Source: Macrotrachela quadricornifera
Taxonomy: Eukaryota; Rotifera; Eurotatoria; Philodinida; Philodinidae
DNA: 64,000 bases
Reading direction: 5' to 3'
Assembly (NCBI GenBank): GCA_022393335.1
Contig: JAJEKB010021144.1
Location: 336,958-400,957, forward strand
Shown: one piece after another, positions 8,983-21,303 of the stretch
Layout: the number at the start of each line of letters is the position of its first letter
Numbering within the stretch: the first letter of the stretch is position 1
Made by a program: the position numbers and the translations under genes
Notes under the pieces: generated by a model
Told to the model about the DNA's origin: nothing
Databases searched by the model: none
What the model saw: the letters and a program-made list of their open reading frames with translations, nothing else

Positions 8983-11345
8983 GTTTTGTTGAAATCCAGA
9001 TAAAAAATGTTTATATCTCACCCGCAAGATAGTATATTTCTTTAAGTTCTATTTCATATAATTTCGAATAGTGTTCTATCAAAAGGTTAGGTGAGCTCAC
9101 TCAAAAATGTTTTCTCTCTTACTCTCATTCTCATTATTAATAATATTCATTTTGTCTGTTTCAAGTAGTAGTGAAGAATGTAGAAGATGATAATATTTGA
9201 ACTCTCTGCTCACCAGTCATATGAATTTTTCCTGTGAGACTTCTCAAAATACTTTTCGACGGATATTTTCCTAGTTGAAACTCTCTCGTGGAGTCTCTGG
9301 AGACTCCTCCGGAAGTTACCACCCTAATCTTCTGAGGTTTCCCACATGTGGATACCATAAAAATTTTTTCTTTTTGTGATTTGATTCTATAGAGTGCATA
9401 AAAGTTTTAAATATACACGAGAATACAGTCGTTTAGATATATATATATATATATATGCATAGTTGATTTTAGAAACATTTGGCTGATGTAAAAAGACAAG
9501 AAATGTTAAAGAAAGAGTAGAAGTTTTGTTTTATCTTAAAATCGTTCAATATATTTTGCTAAGCTGTATTCACACTTTCTGAATAGACAGTAGTTAAATA
9601 GTTAGATATAGATAGAAACGTGATACAGCAGTGAGGCAAAATTTACTAGAAATTTTGATAGATAGATCAATATTACTGAAATATGTCATATATTGGCCAA
9701 TGTTGCCACCTTTTGATGTCCAAAAAGCAGAAAATCGTTTCTAAACAGCAGAAAATCTATCAGTGAAAAGCAGACAGAATATTTGTGATATACAGCTATT
9801 TTCAAAATTTGTTCCAATGTACTAATCAAGATTTGTCACACCACGGTGTGATCTTTGTCACGTTGAATCAAGGAATACTACTAAATAATAAATAGATAGA
9901 ATTATTGAACAGATATTCTTCTGATAATATATTTTCATTTGATCTAATAGCTTTTCACAAACCCCGATTACTTAATAAATATTTATCTATTTCAATGCAT
10001 GATAAGGAAAATTTGAACTAACTCTTGATTAAATGATAGCATTTAACTGTTAGTTTTTTAGTTGTGAGTATTCATGTAATTATTACTATCAGCTTTTTTT
10101 CAGATATGTATGAAAAACTCTTGATTATCAGCAATATATATTGCTTGAAACTGATCAAATTTATATTCTTTTAGAAATGGTTGATGTTCGATGATTTTTA
10201 GCCGTTCTCTGTTGAGTTCAACTTTCTTTGATTTCTTTTTTCCGATTTAATTCCTGATGATATTAGTGCTAGTTCAGGAACTACTAATACTTGGTTATTA
10301 GCTTCTTCGCAGTAGTGGAACTCTCATTATTATCTACATCTAAGTTTTTTCTATCTCTGTATTATTAGTAATTATATTAATTACTTATACTTATCAAATG
10401 AACAAACAAAAAAATGTGTACGCTGATTTCTATGAATTAGATGCCTAATATAAAATACGATAGAAAGAAAATTAGGTGAAAAATGGGTTAAAAAGCAATA
10501 ATACACAGTAGTAATTGTTTTTAGTCACTAGATAATAAAAATTATCTGAGCAAAATTGAGATTTGGGATAGAACAATAACATTAGTAACTATTGATAAGG
10601 TCTTTTCAATAATAAATATGAGAAAAAGATTTTTGAGATGAAAAAGGGTTGCTAAATATATAAATAGAAGAATATTAGAAAAAAGCAGAATTTTTCTGCT
10701 AAAAGAGGAGAGGTGACAGCTCTGATATTGGCAGATAATGACTTATTCTTCACTTTTAAGTGCATTCCCTAAAAAATCCCCAGGGATTCTCCGGAAACTT
10801 CATCTGAAATCCCTTGGAATTTAACAAGGGAGATTGGACTAGGGTTGTCTTTCCTATGTTTTTTCTATTACTATTGATTCTGATGCATTTAAATGGACTT
10901 AGTATCTCCATTATTTGAAATAATTTTACTAGGGTTAACTAAAAGTTTGTAGAACAGTGTTTAAATTTTTATAAAATACTTCATATCAAAACATTTATTG
11001 CATGAATATATACGTAGTTAAATATTTCGTCTATAATTCCAACAGTCTTTTAGATAAAGTCTATAATACAGTAAATACCTTTCATTCAGAGTTTGAGTAT
11101 ATTTTCAAGTTTCGCATGTTTTCTATTCTCTCTTCTATAATATTTTGTGATATCATGTATACTTAAATATTAGATGTAATCGTAGATATAGAGTGCGAAA
11201 TCATTTATTGAATTAGTTCATTCGATTCATTTAGCTGTTTTATGTGAATTAATCAGCATTTTTGAACTATGTTTTTTATTCAATATCAAACTCATCCTGA
11301 ACTTATGACAAAATATTATTTGAAATTTTTAAAACATCATACAAA
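8983..11345. other. Gene-poor AT-rich DNA with a TA microsatellite
   Basis: No frame with protein-like composition was found. A (TA)n run lies at about 9439-9457. The rest is low-complexity AT-rich sequence with no recognisable gene. Confidence 0.5.
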
Positions 11346-11609
11346 ATGACTGATAAATTTAATCAATATTCTATGAAAATTTGGTCTATTCTACAAATAT
11401 GTAAGAAAACAATTGGTAAAGAATTTACAACAGCATTAAAACCTGATGCTCTAGCATATTCAGCGGTAACAAAATAAGTAAGACATTTGTGTGAAAAGGA
11501 GAGATCCAGATCGAACTCATCCTATCAGATCTTGTTGAATTCGATGAAACTAATGATATTATAACATCTAATTTAGCTCATTCTAATTCACGATATCAAT
11601 GTGAAATGT
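11346..11609 (+). pseudogene. N-terminal transposase fragment (mariner/Tc1-type helix-turn-helix), decayed
   Basis: The frame from the ATG at 11346 reads MTDKFNQYSMKIW..., then ALKPDALAYSAVTK, then a stop (TAA). After a frameshift it continues as VEFDETNDIITSNLAHSNS. The phrase around 'ALKPDALAYS.VTKxxR' resembles the N-terminal DNA-binding part of mariner-type transposases found as repeats in rotifers. Nothing catalytic follows, so this is a short, frame-broken scrap. Family assignment is from memory of the motif and uncertain. Confidence 0.4.
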
Positions 11610-11949
11610 AAGTTATAAAAAATTGCTTTATTACTTTTGTATATTGCTCATTTAGGTTTTCTGTTCAACATTCCTAGTCGAAACAGTGAGTTCAAATAAA
11701 TGAATTCTTTTTCTTTATGTAGATTGATTCATATTGAAATTAACAGGAAGTATTTTGTTTACTTCGATAGTACTCTTTCTCTATTTTAGATCAATGTATA
11801 TATCACAATTAAACAGTATGTATATTATTTAATATGTAGTCCACTTTATGATTTCTCTGAAAAGCGTTGATAAAAAAGGAGAACCTTTCCTGAGAGAAAT
11901 GAAATGTACCGCTAAATCTCAAAATGAATCATACTTCAATTACGATATG

Positions 11950-12045
11950 TTCTTTTTGTACATCTAAATGTGTGCGTTCAAATCTTGTACGTCTAAATTT
12001 GAAGGTACAAGATTAAAATGTGCACGATTTGGACGTACAGTTTTA
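11950..12045. repeat. imperfect inverted repeat (~85 bp hairpin)
   Basis: GTACATCTAAATGTGTGCG...CTTGTAC faces GTACAAG...GTGCACGATTTGGACGTAC across a few bases, forming an imperfect foldback. It is probably a MITE remnant. Confidence 0.5.
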
Positions 12046-12602
12046 GAAATGCCCGAGTGGAAGTTAAGAAAGAGTGCACTATTATGTTACGTAGGTATAT
12101 ATAGTGATGACAGAGCGAATATTGTGCTGCTATGTTATGTACAAGAGGCTTCATGCTGATGCTATGATTTTTGTTTTTCGATTTAGCTGTACATCTGTGC
12201 AACTTATAAGTGTTTTTCTTTTTTCGTATTGTTTCTCAAAGAAACGATAAATCGGATCCACTCCATTCGATAGGCCAGGTCTTGAAGGTCCTATAGAACT
12301 CACTGAACTTCTATAGCATCTGAAACCGAATGCTTTTTAAACTCAGATTGAATTTAAATGAAGCATTATATATTAAAAAGTAGAATATCGAGTGGCATTA
12401 AGCGAAGAGAAAGACTAGATTTTGTTGTATAGACACTAACAAAATAAAGTAAACTTTTCTTATAATAAAGATCGAATCACTTATGATGAGATCATGTTTC
12501 TTTTAATGTAATCTTTAGCTAGATGCAGAGTAATATTGTATGCAATGCATCTGCGTATACCTGATTGAAAATTAGTATTTAACGAGATTAAGAAGCATTA
12601 AT

Positions 12603-13735
12603 CTAAAGCTTACCCCACTGTTGAGAAGTGGTTGTAGTTGTAGTTGTACTTGTAGTCGAAGTTGTAGTTATAGTTGTAGTTGTACTTGTAGCTGGAGTTG
12701 TCGTTATAGTTGTAGTTGTACTTGTAGCTGAAGTTGTCGTTATAGTTGTAGTTGTACTTGTAGCTGGAGTTGTCGTTATAGTTGTAGTTGTAGTATCCAT
12801 CACTATTTATTGAGATAAAACATTTATGTGTACAAAGCAGATAGTTTTTGATTTGATATAGAATGAGAAGTAGAACTTAGTGAATAGAAGTCTAAGTGAA
12901 GCCTAAGGACAGTTTCAAGGTAGAACGATACCATCAAATGGTATGAAAAGCGAATTTTTTTCTTTCAAAAACAGCTTTGTGATGATAAAACTATATGTAA
13001 ATTTAAAAGTTCAAGTAGAGCGTTCAGAGGAAAACTTCATTGTGTCTTCATACATTGTTTAATAGAACTGCAATCGATTCTGTATATACAGGTAATAGAT
13101 ATCTTTTCTGAGACGGAATGAGACCTTTTCTCTAATAATTACAAATTCTTTAGTCTCCATCACGCTTTATATACTTTTTTCGAAGGATGGTTGATTCCTC
13201 TTCGCCATTCACTCATCAAAATTAATCCAATATGTGACTAACGTATGTATAGTGAATGAACTCCTTTAAAAAAATACGAATTTCACTTGAATCTGTAGAT
13301 TACTATTTGTTCTCTTACTTGTCATCGATGGACAGATTTCTTGATCAATCATCGACACCGGAAAACAAACTGGACGTGTATTACATCGAGGATGACGAAC
13401 ACAGACATGATCAGGTTCATAACAAAGATTGTGTGAATGTTCGCATGAAACTAGCTCAGCACAATGCTTATAGAGAAAGCCACAAATGCCAGTGTTAACA
13501 GCACCTTCCATATAAAGACAACCACATGCGCTATTTGTCGAGCATCGATCATATTGTGAAATTCCACGGCATACTTGAGATTGCACTCGAACTATTGACA
13601 TACTAAATTAGGAGCAAGATATGTGAAATTAAACAAGATTGTTCAATATTAGATGAATGGAAAAATAAAAGTTTGTTAGAATTACCTGAAAAGAATGAAT
13701 ACAAAGCAACTAATTGTTTTCATTTTTGTGATCAT
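12603..13735 (-). CDS. secreted Cys-rich protein with Thr-rich mucin-like tail (three exons)
   Basis: I assemble three exons on the minus strand: 13686-13735, 13319-13602 and 12603-12802. Splice sites are GT/AG and phases agree (AG|T, then A|TG). Exon 1 plus the start of exon 2 encode a signal peptide (MKTISCFVFILFSMSIVRVQS). Exon 2 encodes a compact domain with about 15 Cys, including CSTNSACGCLYMEGA, GICGFLYKHC and CVRHPRC. Exon 3 is almost entirely Thr with Ser, Ala, Ile and Pro, built on a 36-bp minisatellite, and ends QQWGKL-stop. The Cys module resembles a recurrent rotifer secreted module that I cannot name. An extracellular, O-glycosylated product is inferred. A GTAAGC within the last codons could instead be a donor to a further exon. 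Confidence 0.72.
12625..12795 (-). repeat. 36-bp coding minisatellite (Thr-rich)
   Basis: Units of about 36 bases (plus-strand TAGTTGTAGTTGTACTTG, followed by alternating TAGCTGGAGTTGTCGTTA and TAGCTGAAGTTGTCGTTA) repeat four to five times. On the minus strand they give a repeating Thr-rich peptide in which PATS and SATS alternate. Confidence 0.85.
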
Positions 13736-14016
13736 AGCTTTCGTTGAAATGAGATAGAATCGTGAAGGTATCCTTTTTTTTTATATCTAATGTGCATGTG
13801 GTGTTTTTTGCATTCTTCGAAAGCCTGGAAGAGACCGACATAATCTTTCGATAAATGGAAATTTGATCTTACTCCAACGCTTTCTTATGTGCTTGATTCT
13901 TTTCTTCGAAAAATTGATCTTGATAGAAGAAGAAAGTGCAATAACAGCAACAGATGATTAATATTACTCTAAGACCATACGATAGATTTGTACCATCACT
14001 TCTAAATAAGTATATT

Positions 14017-14517
14017 TAGTCGGCGACAAAAGTTTCGCACGTCTTAAAATGAATTTTGTATATTATTTTTCACGTATAAGAATAGAAATCAATAGAGAAT
14101 ATATACATTGTTTTGGGTAACTTGTTTAGACATCAGATGAATTGTATGATATGAGACCAACATTTCGAGCGGACGAATTTCTAGTGAATGAACTACAATT
14201 CGAAATTTCGTGTTCAGTGTTCTTAATATTGCTTATTGATGAAGCTTAGCTATAGCTCTTCTCTATGAATGGTCAAAAGTCATAAACTCGAGCTCGCTTC
14301 ACCCTCACCCTCTCATCTGTCAACAGGCCATTCAAAAATGGGTGTATTCATATATTTCTACATTACTTAAAGAAGAAGCAAGCACTTGTAAAATTAATAT
14401 CTACTGCGTAAATGTCTTCAACTCCTCTAGACATATGTGTATTGCATTCTATTCTTATACATGAAAAATAATATACAAAATTCATTTTAAGACGGGTGAA
14501 ACTTTTGTCGTCGACTG
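14017..14517. mobile_element. non-autonomous Tc1/mariner-like element, ~500 bp
   Basis: About 75 bases from 14017 (GTCGGCGACAAAAGTTTC) match inverted at 14440-14517 (GAAACTTTTGTCGTCGAC). The interior carries no transposase frame. Long inverted repeats beginning near CAGTCGACGACAAAAGT are Tc1-like. It has many mismatches and so is old. Confidence 0.78.
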
Positions 14518-15039
14518 ATCACTGTTAAGAATATGGTTTGGGTTGGTTTTGGTAGCCTAGGGCAGTTGTAAAGTTTTTTTTTGTTCGGAATTTTATGCCA
14601 ATCGATAGAACTACAAATTCTGCATCGAATGGTGTAGTTTTTTCGAAAAGGCTTATATAGTCAGGCGAATCGTTATAAGTTTTAAAGAAAACGATGATGT
14701 TTTCCTAAGAACATATGATATTAAAATAATCTGTATGTTAAAAAGTATGATAGATCATATTAATTTAACAGAATGATTCATTTAAATACAACAAAAAAAC
14801 AGAAATATAGTCTTTATGACCTTTTTTTCAGTCGCAATCAATTCTTAAATTACATTTATATATTCCCCGGGCAAAAATAAGTTGTACACCTTATTTTTTC
14901 GATTGTTGCTCCATTATCATTGCCATTGTGTCTCATTTTTTTTGTCATAGATAGGTCTTTGTTCACTCAATCTATCTCGAAAATTCTAACTATCATACTT
15001 TTGTGAGACATGATCTAAAAGGAGTGTTGAATAGGGATG

Positions 15040-15995
15040 CTACAGTTCAGCTTTAGCTCTGAACGAAGAACCTGTTTGATCAGATCAGCTCATTTAAGGG
15101 CCCCCTCAGAAATGATTTCCCACTTAGAATGGGTCTTTTGAGCTGAAATTTTCAGGAATGAGTAATCCTGGTGAGATACGTTTCTGGTAAAAATTTTAGC
15201 CTGATTGCCCATACTAGACTGGAGTTCCAGCTGCATCATAGGTCATTTTTAGCCTTCAGAAAAATCGACATCACTCCGCCGTAATACAGGGTAGGAAGCT
15301 CGGGATTGTCTGAAATTAAAGCTATTATCAATATGCAACTTTTCATCAGACAGAATTTTTAAATTATGTATTATTGATTTTTCATTAGTGTTTTGGTGCA
15401 CAGGCCTTAAAATAATCATAAAAAACGGTAATCCGACGACAGTAAAACCAACTTTTCTCAGCCCGGAAGTCGAATTTAAAAAAACTGGTCGATGAAAAGT
15501 TTACTCTGGTCGCGACCTTTAAAATAAAAAAAATATTGAGTATAGCTCAAGATATGAAGGAGTGATTCTAATTTTCCTGATTGAAAACTACGTTTTGAGA
15601 AAAACGCGAAAGAAGTTTTAGAAATGGATTTTTACAGTCAAATCTCAAAAAAAACATTTTTACGTGGTATATCTTCAATATATGTCAATGGACTCTTTTA
15701 AAGCGCGTAACAGGCGAATAAGCTAACGCTATCTATCATAATTAATATAAAAAATTGTTATATGCAATGCGGTTATATGGAACAATAAGCAATTTTTTAA
15801 AAACTGAAAACCATAAAAATTTCTAGGAAAAGAGGTAGTAGGGTGGAAATTTTTTACGAAAAATCTTTTGAAATCTAGCCATTTTTCAAAAAAACATACA
15901 TATTCTGAAAAAGGGAATTTCGGCGCATCTTCCTATACTAAAAACTCAATATTGATTTATTTTCGGAAAAAGTCATTTTTCTAAGGGGAAGGGGG
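15040..15995. repeat. non-coding dispersed repeat (copy 1)
   Basis: The segment containing 'GAGCTGAAATTTTCAGGAA' and 'GAGTAATCCTGGTGAGA' recurs in diverged form near 26170-26450 and, more weakly, near 30640-30720. No open frame lies inside. It directly abuts the Athena-like fragment downstream. Confidence 0.55.
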
Positions 15996-17059
15996 CTTAA
16001 TCTTGATACCATAAGAAAATTAGCTTCTATTGTACTTAAAGAAAATGTATTTGTTTACGGCCAAAAAATTTATAAACAAACTACTGGTGGTGCTATGGGT
16101 TCATTATTTACATTAACATTAGCTAACATTTTTATGTGGAAATGGCAAAGAAAATTTGTCGAAGAACAAACAAAAACAGGTGAATTTTTTGGTCGGTAAG
16201 TATACAACAAATATATTTCAATAATTTGTTAAGTATAATCTATATAGATATATTGATGATATCTGTATGACTTGGAATAAATCTGAAGATAAATTACGAC
16301 AATTCTTAGCTGATGCTAATACATGGCATTCAAATATTAAAATGGATTATAAGATTAGTAAGTCTTCCATTTCTTGATGTCATTTATATCGGATCATCCT
16401 CGACATGTGTTCAATAATATTGTCAAAACTTGAACGTGCTATCAGATATTCATCAACATTTATTGAAAATGAATTTATTAAATTATTTTATGAATATAAA
16501 TCTACATCACCATTTCTGCCATTTATTCACGATGAAAAACAGTTTAATCTAATGCGTAACAAACTCCTAGGCGAACCAATACCACGTCAATCACAAATAC
16601 AACAAAGTTCAGCTACGATTGACATAGATAATGACCAAACCGATGACACAACTACCAAACATATTATGGACAAATTATTTGTGCATTACACCGATGAAAA
16701 ACGTTTCGAACCATTCAAACGAGCCATGCATCATCTATGCGACAATATATTTGGACTTACAGCAGCCATGGAAGCAAAGTTTATCGTGGGTACTTGTAAC
16801 CGTCATGATGCAAAATACGAATTAATACGAAAACGGTCAAACAAAAAATTTTACGCGACATAGGCACTCAAAGTAAGTATTCATCTAAACTAATTATCTA
16901 CAGAGTCCATGACTGTGTATATAACACGTTCCGCTAAATAATTTGTATTCCATAGGACAACGAAAGAAAAAAGCTAAAGGATTACGAAAATTCCAACAAA
17001 CCACTGAAAATACACAAAACGACTCTATCAACACTCAACACGTGCCAACTACACAGTAA
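15996..17059 (+). pseudogene. Athena-like Penelope element fragment (RT core and C-terminus), 5'-truncated, with introns
   Basis: From about 15996 the sequence encodes RT motifs: TTGGAMGSLFTLTLANIFMW, then a 52-nt GT/AG intron (16196-16247), then RYIDDICMTWN, then SLPFLDV. After an internal deletion and frameshift it resumes at 16405 as a 152-codon frame (STFIENEFIKLF..., then VHYTDEKRFEPFKRAMHHL..., then VGTCNRHDAKYELIRKR). A second intron (16873-16955) precedes QRKKKAKGLRKFQQTT and a stop at 17059. Retained introns and this basic C-terminus fit Athena-type, endonuclease-lacking elements of bdelloids, which are associated with telomeric regions. The N-terminal part is absent. No telomeric repeat was seen nearby. 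Confidence 0.75.
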
Positions 17060-19255
17060 CAAACCAATCAAAGTGCAAAATATTTTTCACGAACTTTAAC
17101 ATTTTTTTTCCTAAATCCGTTCACTATGATCAAAAAACTGCTTAAGACAAAAAAATCTAGATAATCCATAAAACTTTTTAAATCTCTCCTCACCATTATT
17201 ATTTCATCTTTTCGTTTATCTTCTAGATATCCTTCATTTTGAAACATAAACATTCGCAAGCACACTATCGTCGTAGCGGACATGAAATCTATAGTTTATG
17301 GCTGCTGGTCTCACCCTCAATTGAATAATTTAATTCAATAGAACATTCTTGTAAATATTTATATCTCATATAATATTTATTCATCCGACAAATTTTTACA
17401 TATGAATTTGTCACGGTCGTAGCCATGATTCATCTATTTCATCTCGTGCTTTCTTTCATTCTTAGTTTTATATCATATACACATTCTTTCCATGTGTCAT
17501 TTTCGATGATACACCATTACGCGTGATGATATGTGTTTATGAGATGCTTCGCTTTTGTTGTTTTTACATTCATATATTCAATCGTTTCTGATTCAATCCG
17601 ATGTCAGATCCAATATTTTTCAATCGAATCCTTAGGCAGGATTGAATGTCCTGGGATATGTGCAGAGACAGTTCTTCAAAAACCTTTAGCACGCAGTGAT
17701 AAATGATAATTAGAACGGATTGAGTCTAGGGTCAAGCGAGCAGTAGTGATAAACGTTTCTTATAGATACTATGATTAGCACAAAAGTGACAGACCCCTAA
17801 GACTAACTAGTACACAGAAAATTTGTTGTATTTACCTTAAAATAAAATAAAAATATGAATATCTGTTGAATTTCAGACTCTGCCAGTCTTGTCTATTGAG
17901 AATGAGATCGAAGAGAGGGTAGATTTATGATCTTATTTTACAGAGTCTTTTAGATCTCTGAGATATTGAAGAATAACAATGTTCATGTTTGAAATGTATT
18001 TAAACGCCATTCTTTATTATAACGTAATTGAACGCGTCTGACTTATCACGATAATGGATAGATGTGTGATAGTTCACTAGTTCTAGAACTGGTTCTTTTT
18101 TTGAGAACTGGGTGGAAGGACCAGTTCCTTGAAAGATAAATGATTTTATATAATAAGAAAAACAAATGTTCAATTTCTCTAAGTGAAAAAGAGAATCCTA
18201 CAAGAAAACTAATCAAAACTGAATCATATGAAGAACAATCTTGATTTATTTTTATCAATATTAAAAATAAAAAGATCGAAATTGTTTTATTTTTATTTTT
18301 TTCAAACGAATTTTTCTTAACAACATGACAATAGTAGCATATTATAGTATGATGTGTTGTTTTATAATGTCAAAATAAAATAAAGTCAAATAATCGATAA
18401 CAACATTGACATAGATAAACATTCTACAAATAATATTGTTGAACTACATCCATGTTTATATAAAATCTATTATTAAACATTAACCATATCATGAACATTT
18501 GTATGTTTAGAATTCGCATTGAGTATACAATAGATATATTAAACTCTACAAACAATTTTTCATACTAATATTGTTCCCAATATCAATAATGAAGTTACTC
18601 ATAAAAATGAAGTCATTTATATTTTAATAAAAAAGAAATAGAAAAATTTTTTTTTAGTTTAAATACTTTCTTTTTTCTCATTAGTTCATTAAATGATTAT
18701 TGTAGTTTAGTTTGAAATTGATCCTTGTTTTGACTAAATCAAATCTGAAAACAAAACATGAAAAAGTTGTTTTTTATACATTGAACATCTTAGAAAATTA
18801 GGTAGAAGAAAAGTGCAATTTGTTTTTCAAATATAGATGATTTTTGATAATAATAAGATTACAAAGATACGTCTTTTCGTCATTTGTATGAATCATTGAG
18901 TGACATATATTTTTTAACCCTGGATTTATTTATCAGTATCGACACTATGCGAAACGTTCTCTTCTTTCTATTTTTGTGTATATAGAAATGAAATGTCATT
19001 AAAGTGATGACATTCAGACATTTCCAAAACATATTCATTTGTTTCAAAAGAAACGAATAAATAAAATGTATTCATAGATAATATTCTGATCGTCGATACG
19101 AAAACAAAAGAGAAAATTACAAATAACTGTAAAAAGTAAAGTGTAATTATGAATTTTAGAAACGAATAAGGACATGAATGAAGATGAATGATGAGGTAAT
19201 CTATTAATAGCCGCCTCCTTCTTTTTTTAACTAAGAACTGTAATAAAATATCTAT
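17060..19255. other. Gene-poor AT-rich DNA
   Basis: No convincing gene. It may include the 3' flank of the Athena-like fragment. Short open frames (for example 18046-18258 and 17068-17283, minus strand) have no recognisable motifs. Confidence 0.45.
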
Positions 19256-19261
19256 TTTTAG

Positions 19262-19510
19262 GTGTTTTCTCCTATAGATGATTTACAAAGAGAATTTGGT
19301 GGATCTAACAGAATCGATCAGCAAACACGACAATTCGTAAATGCATGCTTTTATTATTCGTTTTTACTACAAATGAATTCATTTGTATCTTACGAAAACA
19401 TCTCTTTTAACATAATGAATGTATTGATTTATTTTGCTGTGTATTTTAAGATTGTATCGCTCTATAACGATCGATATAACACATTTTGTGAGCAACAATG
19501 TTTGAAATAA
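19262..19510 (+). other. possible orphan exon, unidentified
   Basis: A frame directly after a T-rich AG (TATTTTTAG) begins VFSPIDDLQREFGGSNRIDQ and then becomes low-complexity before a stop at 19510. The first ~30 residues have protein-like composition; no family is recognised and no partner exon was found. Confidence 0.2.
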
Positions 19511-20009
19511 TCATTGTCAGTACTAAGTCAAAGTTTGTGAAATGTTTTAATCAAAATGTTTATTTATTGTCAATTAGATAGAATTCAACTGATGTGTTTT
19601 TTTTTAAATAAACGATTAACCGATGCAAAGGAAGAGTGTAGCGCCAAAAAAAAACATACATCCGCCACTGACGTACATTGTATAAACTGTACATAAATAT
19701 TTTTATACCCTCATCATTTTAGTCACTAATTGTTTTTGTTACATTATTTGTCATATTCTGTTCAAATGTGTCGTTTGGTCGAAGCAGAAGAAGTATTTAG
19801 CGTGAGTAATATTTTTTCTGAGCGTCAAGTTTGACTCATACGTTCTTCGTACTTAATATTGATCGATCTCATCAATAACATCTTCTTTTTAAAGTTTTTA
19901 TATTAATTCAAGCTTCTCTTATAAAAACAACTGGAATCTATTATAAATATCACCCTATAATAAAATTTGCTAAGCAAAATAGTTGATGTTTTTCAACTAT
20001 ATTTGTCAT

Positions 20010-20365
20010 TAGAGATGTAAGCCGATCGGCTGAGCTACCGTCGCCGTCGATTTTTAGGGAAAAAATCGAGCCGCCGCCGCTAATGGACAAAAAAAATTTT
20101 TAATTTTCCAGCTGTCACCACCGAATCTCGAAAGTTCTCGAGTTGCCGCCGGCGCCATCGTATAAACAAAATGCTAAATTTTTGAATATTTTCAGTATTC
20201 GGGATAAGTTTTTATAATTCTTCTCATCTAATTCCTAATAAGAACGTTCTATAGTATCATTTTCCCTTTTGTGTTAGAAAATTTCTCAAAATTGCGGAGA
20301 TTTTTTGTAAAAAGCTCCTCAAAACCTTGAGCCGCTGTCGACTGAAGTGTCGGCTTACACCTCTA
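20010..20365. mobile_element. hAT-like MITE, GC-richer than surroundings
   Basis: Ends TAGAGATGTAAGCCGA (20010) and TCGGCTTACACCTCTA (20365) are inverted repeats with one mismatch. Flanking 8-mers TTTGTCAT and ATTGTACT could be a decayed 8-bp target duplication. TAGAG ends and an 8-bp duplication are hAT features. The interior is rich in CCGCCG-type motifs, contrasting with the AT-rich flanks, and has no transposase. Confidence 0.65.
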
Positions 20366-20730
20366 ATTGTACTTGACTCAAGGATGAGTTTAATATATAG
20401 AATAAATTTAATAAATCATGAGATGCAAAAAAACTCATCAGTCATTGAATCTTTGTGTTGTGCGTATTGTAAAATCTTTTTTGTGGTTGTTATACATAAA
20501 TATTCGATAAAACGGCTAATGGAGAGAAACTCTTCATAAGCTCCGAAAAAAAATAAATTTTGAAATTTTCTAACTCCTCAAGAGTCAAAAAAAATTCTGT
20601 TCTTTTTTTTCACTCATTCATTCTAATTTTTAATAGGCTAAATCATTTAAAACACAGAACAAACAAGGGCTTCTTTAGAAATTTGCTCAATTAAAGCACA
20701 TTATTTTTCCATAAGTAATCAAACAAATTG

Positions 20731-20784
20731 TTGGGTTGTCAACTAGTTTTTGTGGTTTTTTCAAAAATTAGTTGACAACCCAAT
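20731..20784. repeat. short hairpin, mariner-end-like
   Basis: TTGGGTTGTCAACTA and TAGTTGACAACCCAA face each other across about 25 bases. GGGTTGTCAACTA resembles mariner terminal repeats, so this may be two ends with the middle deleted. It lies just upstream of the PARP fragment. Confidence 0.6.
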
Positions 20785-20887
20785 ATGTTAGTTTTGATTA
20801 TGGCTGTCATATGTAAAATACTTAAAATAGAGGGTAGATTTACACTAAAAGAAACGTTTTATTTGCTTCTCCTGCTACAATTTACAG

Positions 20888-21303
20888 CTAATATTAGCAA
20901 ATAAAAAAGATTGTTTTGAAAGATTAAATAAAAATACTGAAATACGTTTATATCATCGGTATACCGAAAATACTACTAATTCAATTATTGAAGATTTTTT
21001 TAATAGAAGTTTTGCTGGTATTAATGATTTTGAATCGGCTTTTTTTCTATTTATTTAGTAGGTACGGCATGTGGAATTGGAGTTTATTTTTCAAGTGATG
21101 CAACTTATTCAAATCAAATTCCAAAGAAGAAAAATCAATGTTTATTGCACGAGTTCTTATTGGAAATCCAACATTAGGTAATCCATCTATGAAAACTCGA
21201 CCTCCAGATTTTGATACAACAACTGATGGAAATCATACATTTGTTACTTATCATGATGCACAAGCATATGCAGAATATTTAATTACTTACAAAATAAAAT
21301 AAA
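20888..21303 (+). pseudogene. PARP catalytic-domain fragment (PARP14/15-like), frameshifted
   Basis: An exon following TTTACAG encodes LYHRYTENTTNSI..FFNRSFA. A 41-nt GT/AG intron (21018-21058) follows, then VGTACGIGVYFSSDATYSNQ. A one-base shift at an A-run then leads to SMFIARVLIGNPTLGNPS and, after a Asp/Thr-rich stretch, YHDAQAYAEYLITYKIK-stop. The order (LYHGT-like, GxGVYFSxxxxYS, MxxxRVLxG, AYxEYLIxY) is that of macro-PARP catalytic domains. The HG of the NAD-binding motif is replaced by HR. The upstream exons are missing and the shift breaks the frame, so I treat it as a relic; the shift could instead be a sequencing error. Confidence 0.75.

Noticed and set aside
9161..9358. 65-codon minus-strand frame considered as a 5' exon of the NHL gene
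   Set aside because: No signal peptide, no donor that keeps phase with the NHL exon, and it lies beyond the retroelement.
12628..12813. Val-rich plus-strand frame
   Set aside because: It is the complementary shadow of the Thr-rich minisatellite exon, which has matching splice phases on the other strand.
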